From Petrosia ficiformis (Eukaryota; Porifera; Demospongiae; Haplosclerida; Petrosiidae): a DNA stretch of 64,000 nt. Numbering within the stretch: position 1 is the stretch's first letter; each line of letters begins with the position of its first letter. The notes beneath the pieces were generated by a model. It had not been told where the DNA came from. It saw nothing but the letters and a program-made list of their open reading frames with translations, and ran no database searches. Below are positions 57,634-64,000 of this stretch, piece by piece. The stretch is from assembly GCA_947044365.1 (NCBI GenBank), contig OX345641.1, positions 4,372,460 to 4,436,459 of the forward strand, given 5' to 3'. Both the position numbers and the translations under genes were made by a program.

Positions 57634-59376
57634 CTAATGCCTTTGAGTATGAAGTAATTGTGTAAGTTCTTCAATGGAAATGTCACTGTTTTTGATTTCT
57701 TCATTTGTATGGTGTAGTAGTTCTCTCTCATATTGTTCCTCGATAATTGCTTGTTCATTAACAATCTCATCTCTCTCCCGATAATGATAGAATTTATAAA
57801 CGAAACAAAATGATAAAATAGAAAGGAAGATACAAAAGCCTTTAACACCATGGTATATATTCCAAGTAGTTTCGTCTATCATGTATCCATCCAATACATT
57901 AACTACTAAGTACTTAATAGAGAGTGTTGAATACCAAATTCCAATTAGTAATCCTTTCATTGTGTATGGTGCTTGTGCACATATGAACTCCAGAACTGTC
58001 ATGAAAACTAGTAAATAAGCTAACCCATGGAATATTTGTGGTATTATTAGCAACAAAAATAGGTGATCGTGTACTGGAACTTGAGGACAAACCCTTTCAC
58101 ATGTTCCATTTACAATTGATTTTGTATTTGCAAGTAGACAAAGGGCAGTAATTGAAGAATTATCATTTGTGTATTTATACAACGCATTAAAATAGCATGT
58201 GGAAATATTATCTTTTGAAGACATCAATAAGTTAATGACAGGATAAATAGCTTCTTGTATTAAACAAAGAAATAGTCCAATACGAACCCTTTTCAGTAAA
58301 TTTGGGGTATATTTACCAAAATACCGTTTAACACATAGTTGATACAGTGGTATTCCAATCACAATCACAAGCAATGTTACATGTTCTGGATTCATTACTA
58401 GTAGTACCATAGTCCACAATGTAGGACATCCTAAATTATACATCATGTATTGACCGAGTGAATATCCATCACCTGATAACTGGAAACCGAACAAAGAAAT
58501 GATGAGGAGTAAAAGTTGCAAAAGTGTCTTAATATCTTCGACTTGTTCGTTAGTAAAAGGACCACCATATTTGTGTTTACCCAAATCTATACGAGAGGGA
58601 ATGTCATTTTCCCAGTATGTGAAAGCACTGCGATTTACAGGATACTTGTGATCCCATGAATATTTTATGACATCGAAGACTATTTTGAATGGGTTGATTC
58701 TTACAGGATTAATGTAGATATGCTTTTTGGATATTCTCATAAAAAGCAAACCAAGAATAATCAACATGATTTCAATTGCAGATGGAAATAATTGTATCAA
58801 ACCATACATTGTGACATTTTGGTAATGATTATCTAACTCTATTTTGCAAAGTTTGTGTACATAATATAAAAGAGCTAAAAGAATATAAAATATTGTAAGT
58901 GGTCCTACATGTAGATTCCAGTAGTACCAGTGAATGAATGAACTTAGCTGTTCTGATGATGATTCAAGCATTTGATCCATACCAAATTGAATAGCATTTG
59001 ATTCATACATTCCAAAACCTATAATCCCAACTATTAGAATAATTGCTGGGAAGATTATATTATTGAACAAGACGTATTTTGTGATATCAGGTTTAAGTTC
59101 CTTTATAATGGCAGTTGTAAACATGAACAAAGAGCTTATTAAAAGTGATACAAGTGAGATATTAATCATTCTGTAATATGTAACACGAACATCAGCAATC
59201 CATCCAAATAGTGGGTACAGAATATATGATATACCTTGTGAAATAGTCCAGGATATTTTTACATAACCTATCAACATGTGTGAAGTCCAATTATTGGCAT
59301 TAATGATAAAGAAATGGATGAGGAGACAAGTCAATAAAGTCACATTTGATTGGTTTACTAGAGGCATTTCGTACAT
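57634..59376 (-). CDS. POT/SLC15-like MFS transporter, copy 5
   Basis: 580 residues, single exon, start at 59376 (MYEMPLVNQSNVTLLTCLLI). Colinear with copies 1 and 2, with replacements such as TTAIIKELKPDITKYVLFNN, LLYYVHKLCKIELDNHYQNV and SFCFVYKFYHYRERDE. It keeps GWIADVRVTYYR, FGMDQMLESSSEQLSSFIHW, FTYWENDIPSRIDLGKHK and the EELTQLLHTQRH tail. The shared promoter block (59377-59530) is intact. No lesion is seen, so it is likely functional. Confidence 0.8.
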   Translation of the reverse strand: MYEMPLVNQSNVTLLTCLLIHFFIINANNWTSHMLIGYVKISWTISQGISYILYPLFGWIADVRVTYYRMINISLVSLLISSLFMFTTAIIKELKPDITKYVLFNNIIFPAIILIVGIIGFGMYESNAIQFGMDQMLESSSEQLSSFIHWYYWNLHVGPLTIFYILLALLYYVHKLCKIELDNHYQNVTMYGLIQLFPSAIEIMLIILGLLFMRISKKHIYINPVRINPFKIVFDVIKYSWDHKYPVNRSAFTYWENDIPSRIDLGKHKYGGPFTNEQVEDIKTLLQLLLLIISLFGFQLSGDGYSLGQYMMYNLGCPTLWTMVLLVMNPEHVTLLVIVIGIPLYQLCVKRYFGKYTPNLLKRVRIGLFLCLIQEAIYPVINLLMSSKDNISTCYFNALYKYTNDNSSITALCLLANTKSIVNGTCERVCPQVPVHDHLFLLLIIPQIFHGLAYLLVFMTVLEFICAQAPYTMKGLLIGIWYSTLSIKYLVVNVLDGYMIDETTWNIYHGVKGFCIFLSILSFCFVYKFYHYRERDEIVNEQAIIEEQYERELLHHTNEEIKNSDISIEELTQLLHTQRH

Positions 59377-59530
59377 TTAGAACAACAAAATAACGTATAC
59401 GATTTAAATATGGCCGTTTTCAGTGAGCCCTCCTTACGAAGTTCTGAGGCGAAGCCGAGGTGATTGCAGCAACTCGAAAGGTGTCATCATAAATACGAGG
59501 AGGAGGGGACTAAATGCACACGTGTAGAAT

Positions 59531-60654
59531 TGAATTTTTGAGCTTGGTGTAGTGTCATCGCCTTCAATTGTCGCTCGTTGTAGAATCTTAAATATTTCCC
59601 ACAGCGACACTAATCATACCAAGGAAGATGTAGACTAACTTTTATTGTAAGCGAGTCAGCAGTATGAAACGGAAACACCATAGACAGGGATGGTGATATA
59701 AACGATAACAACGAAATAGATACACTGTTGCTGCAAGCAAGTCAACAGTATAAAACTAAATTAGCCCTATAGGTAAACAAAATGACAAAATTAGTGAGAG
59801 AGACCATCAAACTAGGTTTGGTACTCCGGTAACCAGCACAGTTTTAGAAGAAGTCATGAAGGCATGTATACCACAATTAACTAAGGCAAATACTTCAGGC
59901 AGACACATGCAGAGGGTGAGGGGGGCGGCTGATCCTAGACCTTAGGCCCTGACTCAGTGCAGTAACAATTATTAACTAGCGAGTGCTGACTCAGCATTGC
60001 CTCACTCCCCCCTTCAAATCTCTGAATCCACACCTGTACCTCTTGGGTACAGGTGTGGAAAGGTAAATCTTATGGTTTCAGTGAAAAGCTACAGAAATCA
60101 GCTTTCTTCAGTCTCTTGTAACTTTAAAAGTAAAATGAATTTTCAGAAAACGGCTCTATTTGTTTTCTCAAAATGCATTGTACTTGGTGCACGCCATGAT
60201 TGGTGGGCGTGGCTTTCTTGGTTTTGTACTTATTGTGATTGCAAAGAATGGAGATTTTTGCAACACTCTCACCCATATAGACAAAAATAAAGAAGATCAG
60301 AAGATATGAAGGTTGCTATTACACCAGGTTAGAGTCATATTATATAATATTCTATTTTGAAACTGATTGGAGTCGCATCCGCCCACTCCCTAGTACTACC
60401 TTAATCTCTAACATTTTCCTCCGTTACACACATACTGTATTGTTAATGCAATGTCAATGAGCTTAGCAAAAAATTAAGCTCATGAAGCTCTCCTTTAGCT
60501 GGAGGTCAAAGGTACCAGCGTCTCATTTTGACTTTTTTGGGATTCTATTCATATTCTATCAGGACTGCAGCCAGGACATTTTAGAAATATCAGAGCCACA
60601 GTCCCAATGACATGAGCAGGGTTGCTGGATCCCCCAAAATATATAAGATATAGC
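59531..60654. other. Spacer 5; hairpin at 60028-60058; MITE end at 60404
   Basis: No convincing gene. 59540-59990 repeats spacer sequence. A 13-bp-arm hairpin (CCACACCTGTACC, loop TCTTG) lies at 60028-60058. The 97-residue frame at 59997-60290 shows no recognisable domain. The TTAA-type MITE end is at 60378-60404. Confidence 0.5.
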
Positions 60655-61035
60655 AGCAGTATATGTTCTGGATTCAGGAGTAAAGAAAACATGCACCACA
60701 TTTTAGAACATACAAAATAATACATCATGTATTGACTAAATGTATATCCATCACCTGACAACTGATCATGAAAACCAAATATAATGAAACAATTAGAAGT
60801 AAAGGTTATATACGGCTCTTGACATCTTCCATAATGGGTTACATGAATATCAGCAATCCATCCACATATAGGACATAGAAGATATGCTATACCTTGTGTA
60901 GTACTACAGCAGGAAATTGCAGTATATATCTTACTAACACTTATTTAGTCCAGTTATCAAAACTAACGAGGAAGAAATGATTGATATATAGCACATGTTA
61001 GTAGAATCACTTTGGATCCTTGCAGTAGACCTCAA
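60655..61035 (-). pseudogene. POT/SLC15-like transporter relic (copy 6)
   Basis: Degenerate pieces of the copy 4 subtype: SGDGYTFSQYMMYY and LLLNPEHILLL (60655-60770), then a WIADIHVTHY-like segment (60835-60900), and LLTCAI and the start region (60940-61035), on the minus strand in the right order. The middle of the gene is deleted and frames are broken. Confidence 0.75.
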
Positions 61036-61334
61036 TAATACTCAGTAGTCTGCTATGTTAGGAAGATAATGGTTTCTATTGTCTAGCTGACAAATTTATG
61101 CAAAAAGCAGTTTCCAGAATTTTCTAAGTAAACTGTGCAAGTGAAAATGCATTATATGCATGCACCTTTGGCTAGCCCTACATAATATCACTTTTTTATA
61201 ATGCTTCTGTATTATACCATAGTAAACCCGCAGTAATAAATATTTTAAAATATTTATTTAATTAGATTTTGAAAATAAGGCACATTTATAATTTATAATT
61301 ACTACCAGTATTTAATAGAATACTGAATTTAAAC

Positions 61335-61680
61335 TGCAATTCACGGGATCTTGGATGTACCACACCCCAAATTACTGTAGATTAGAGTATGCCAATGTGG
61401 TGGCGGCATGTACGTGGGCATTCTATTGTCAAAAACGCCCACGTTTTGTTGGATGTGGTCGGCCAGTGCTTTGATTCAAGTGTCGGCCCTTTGATGTTAC
61501 TTTGAAGTAAAAGGAGATCAGAATGAGATGTTGATGTATGTGTGATGTATAGACTTGCTTTCTAGCTAGTTCTAGTGAGAGAGAAAGGGATGTTGGGAGA
61601 ATAAGTGAAAAATACCGTTCACTTGCGGACTTGAGTGGATGCTGTGCTTGTAGTAAGCAAGGTCGAGGTGAGTGTTAGAT
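61335..61680 (+). repeat. Dispersed repeat, partner of 7000-7390
   Basis: Same orientation and block order as 7000-7390. The ends are not resolved. No coding frame is shared. Confidence 0.65.
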
Positions 61681-63588
61681 TGCTCCATGAGGTTCAGAAA
61701 GTTGCAAAGAAGCTGCAGGTTGCATCTGTGATGCGGAGCCACACCTCACACATTATATGCTTGATCAAGGTGGGTGTGGTTATAATAATTGCAAAGCTGA
61801 AAGAGCTAGTAGGATGGCACGCATGCGCATGCGCGTTTGTGTACTCGGAACATGGAGGAGAAGGTGCATGATTGGAATCATAAGCATAGTAATAATGCTT
61901 GGGGGCAAATACATTCTTATAATACCATTGTATAATATTATGATCAGCATTGGAATACTGAATGGTTGACACAGTGACAGACACTAGGACTGCAGACAGT
62001 GCTGTAAGTAAGACAGAGTATAGACATCATCTGTAAGTGATAAAGAATGCATAAATGAAGCACCTTTGATGCGTGGCCTCGCCGCTGTAGCTTCAGGATA
62101 GGTTGCAATTGCAACAATTAAATAAATGAGATGCAAGAGAGAAAGTAACAAGCTTAAATATGAATTAGTTGTTTATATAAAGTTGAAAGTTGGTTGAGAA
62201 AGTTTTTTGTGGCTAGAATGACAAAGATTATTTCTGATAAATATAAAAACACATGGAAGATGACTAAGAATGATTCTCCATCAGCTATACTGCTTTGCAC
62301 TAGTACAATAACTATATTACTAACAGTCAAATTACATAATATACTCTTCCAACAAATATTCATTACCAAAATATCTACTGTCAGTTACTAAAGATAATTA
62401 TCCTATAATGAATTGTACATTGTTACAACTACAATGAGTAAAAACATTGAACTTACAGTTCAAATATATGTAATTTGAAAGTCACAATAATAGCAGAAAG
62501 GAAGGTATTGCTCTCCACGTTTGATCTCATGTGATTACATTGGGTGTGAGTTATTGCAAGTAAATGGCAGAAACTAGAGAGATAGAATGTATGAGTCTGT
62601 AACTTGCTAAAACAATGTCTGTGGCAAATCTCTTTTCAATACGATTTTGATAAACTTCTTTCTCTACTCTATCAATTCTTTAAATCTACGCTTAAAGCAT
62701 CTGGCTAGGATGTGTAGTGAGTTTAGCATTTTCCATTCTAAGTAACTTTTCATACAGTTTACTTCGTTATAAAAACAACAGAGCAATAGAAGACCATGTT
62801 TTTGAACAGATCTGAAAGTTTGGGGGCCGTGGGAGGTATGCGTTTGAAGTTATAACTGTTCAAAGTAAAAAAAATTTGGGAAGGAATGAATGAATAACTT
62901 GCTAAAACAATGTCTGTGGCAAATCTCTTTTCAATACGATTTTGATAAACTTCTTTCTCTACTCTATCAAGTCTTTAAATCGACGATTAGATTTAAAAAG
63001 TGGGGACAGACAGACAGACAGACAGAATGAATGAATGACAGAATGACAACCAAAGTACTAAAGACTCGCCCACGCGTAGGCGCGGCGAGCCCAATGACAG
63101 AATGACAACCAAAGTACTAAAGACTCGCCCATGCGTAGGCGCGGCGAGCCCAATAAACAATGAATATAGCATGATTCAAGGATGAACAGTCTTACCGTTC
63201 AATAATGAAAATTGAAGGTCATCTTACTGAGGGCGGAGCCCGAAGTAATTAATGTTTCCAATGTAGCGCGTGGAAACCAAGAATACAGTATCTAAGCAAT
63301 TTAGATTATAGTTATTATTTTGTTGGATAGAAGACATAACAAGAAAGCCATGTGGTGCTCTTCTTTAGCTGCAGCCCATAGCTACGCGCTCGGTTGCTAT
63401 ATGGCTTCCTCGGGATTATAAACACCGCGAAAACGGTATATAACCTATATTTATTAACCTGGCAATGTCAGTAACATTGCGAAGGGCAAATGCTAGGCCA
63501 GCATATTTTAAATTCATTAAAAAACATTCAAATTTTCAACAATAAACATTTTATGTCCTAGATTGTGTCAGAATCCATCTCAGACTAC
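61681..63588. other. Repeat-containing intergenic region
   Basis: No supported gene. A ~90-bp direct repeat occurs at 62592-62690 and 62895-62985 (ACTTGCTAAAACAATGTCTG, ATACGATTTTGATAAACTTC). A ~59-bp tandem duplication lies at 63033-63152 (ATGACAGAATGACAACCAAA ... CGTAGGCGCGGCGAGCCC), after a (GACA)n/(GAAT)n run. Confidence 0.6.
63033..63152. repeat. 59-bp tandem duplication
   Basis: Two nearly identical units (ATGACAGAATGACAACCAAA, then GTACTAAAGACTCGCCCA, then CGTAGGCGCGGCGAGCCC) differ at one base (CACGCG/CATGCG). GC-rich against an AT-rich background. Confidence 0.85.
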
Positions 63589-63911
63589 CTACATTTTTCT
63601 GAGGGGAATGCCTTCCACATTGTAGACTTCCTTAGTTTGTTTTGTGTGATTTGCCTGACTAATCCTCCTCTGCTTCTGTTTCCAATGAAATACAATTACA
63701 ACAAAAAGTACAATGCATGTAGTAATAGCTACAAGCATCACTCCAACTGCGATCCATACAAACAAAAGAGGGTCTGTGTCTGAAGAGAAATACATGTATA
63801 TATTATACTTTATCATTTGGGCTGCGTAATTATATATATACAGTCTAAAATTAAGATTACCTGTTGAAGTGTTGATGTTAGTTGTTACTGATGGAACAAT
63901 TGTTGTAATTT
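63589..63911 (-). CDS. 3' end of a single-pass membrane protein gene
   Basis: Two exons on the minus strand, 63911-63861 (51 bp) and 63779-63589, with GT-AG borders (donor GTAATC, acceptor TTTCTCTTCAG) and matched phase. The first gives a Thr/Ser-rich stalk (ITTIVPSVTTNINTST). The second continues DTDPLLF into a transmembrane helix (VWIAVGVMLVAITTCIVLFV), a basic stop-transfer segment (HWKQKQRR) and a short cytosolic tail ending GIPLRKM. The tail has a YNVEG tyrosine but no canonical ITAM or NPxY. Upstream exons, and thus the ectodomain and family, lie beyond the window. Confidence 0.65.
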
Positions 63912-64000
63912 CTGAAAAGTAAGTAATTTTAGATATGAATATATAATATAATATATAAATTATTTATTAATTATAATTACACAAGAATAATAAAAAAGCA

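Noticed and set aside
59997..60290. 97-residue plus-strand frame
   Set aside because: It starts inside repeated spacer sequence and crosses a hairpin; no recognisable domain.
61635..61984. Overlapping frames on both strands near 61.7 kb
   Set aside because: No domain or splice evidence; the region begins in a dispersed repeat.

Overview
The window looks like compact, AT-rich metazoan DNA, most like a demosponge. The signs are short introns (55 bp in the first gene), a full set of animal-type ARS2/SRRT exons, several Tc1/mariner, pogo, Crypton-like, copia and SINE remnants, and tandem duplications rich in short foldback elements. The species assignment is inference; no sequence search was run.

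Layout. 1-490 is an inverted copy of a repeat found again at 28941-29815. 638-1361 (+) is a two-exon gene for a small secreted protein of unknown family. 2684-33541 (+) is one gene, SRRT (ARS2/Serrate, the cap-binding-complex partner in small-RNA and mRNA processing). I can place 18 exons in a consistent phase, giving about 893 codons. Its roughly 31 kb are mostly introns packed with mobile DNA: many copies of one Tc1-type MITE, an element family carrying a captured open frame (three copies), an 8 kb nest of Tc1-like and pogo-like transposons in intron 7, and a broken Crypton-like tyrosine recombinase in intron 15.

33542-61100 is a tandem segmental duplication. The repeating unit runs from the last two SRRT exons through their 3' flank and an intronless, minus-strand gene for a POT/SLC15-like multi-membrane transporter, to its upstream region. 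Three transporter copies are intact (37554-35815, 44614-42881, 59376-57634). One is a recent pseudogene (52971-51308), one is a diverged paralogue with two frameshifts (56239-54493), and one is a relic (61035-60655). Two downstream copies of SRRT exons 17-18, plus a stray exon 17 inside SRRT intron 3, are decaying pseudo-exons. Between units lie copia integrase fragments, a SINE with a readable empty site, a TTAA-type MITE, and a 59-bp-TIR element with 9-bp target duplications that carries the 5' end of a RecQ-like helicase gene.

61100-64000 is mostly repeats. At the right edge is the 3' end of a minus-strand gene for a single-pass membrane protein with a Ser/Thr-rich stalk. The genes do not form one pathway. 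The main story is a conserved RNA-processing gene whose 3' end was caught in local amplification of a transporter gene, in a region heavily reworked by transposons.
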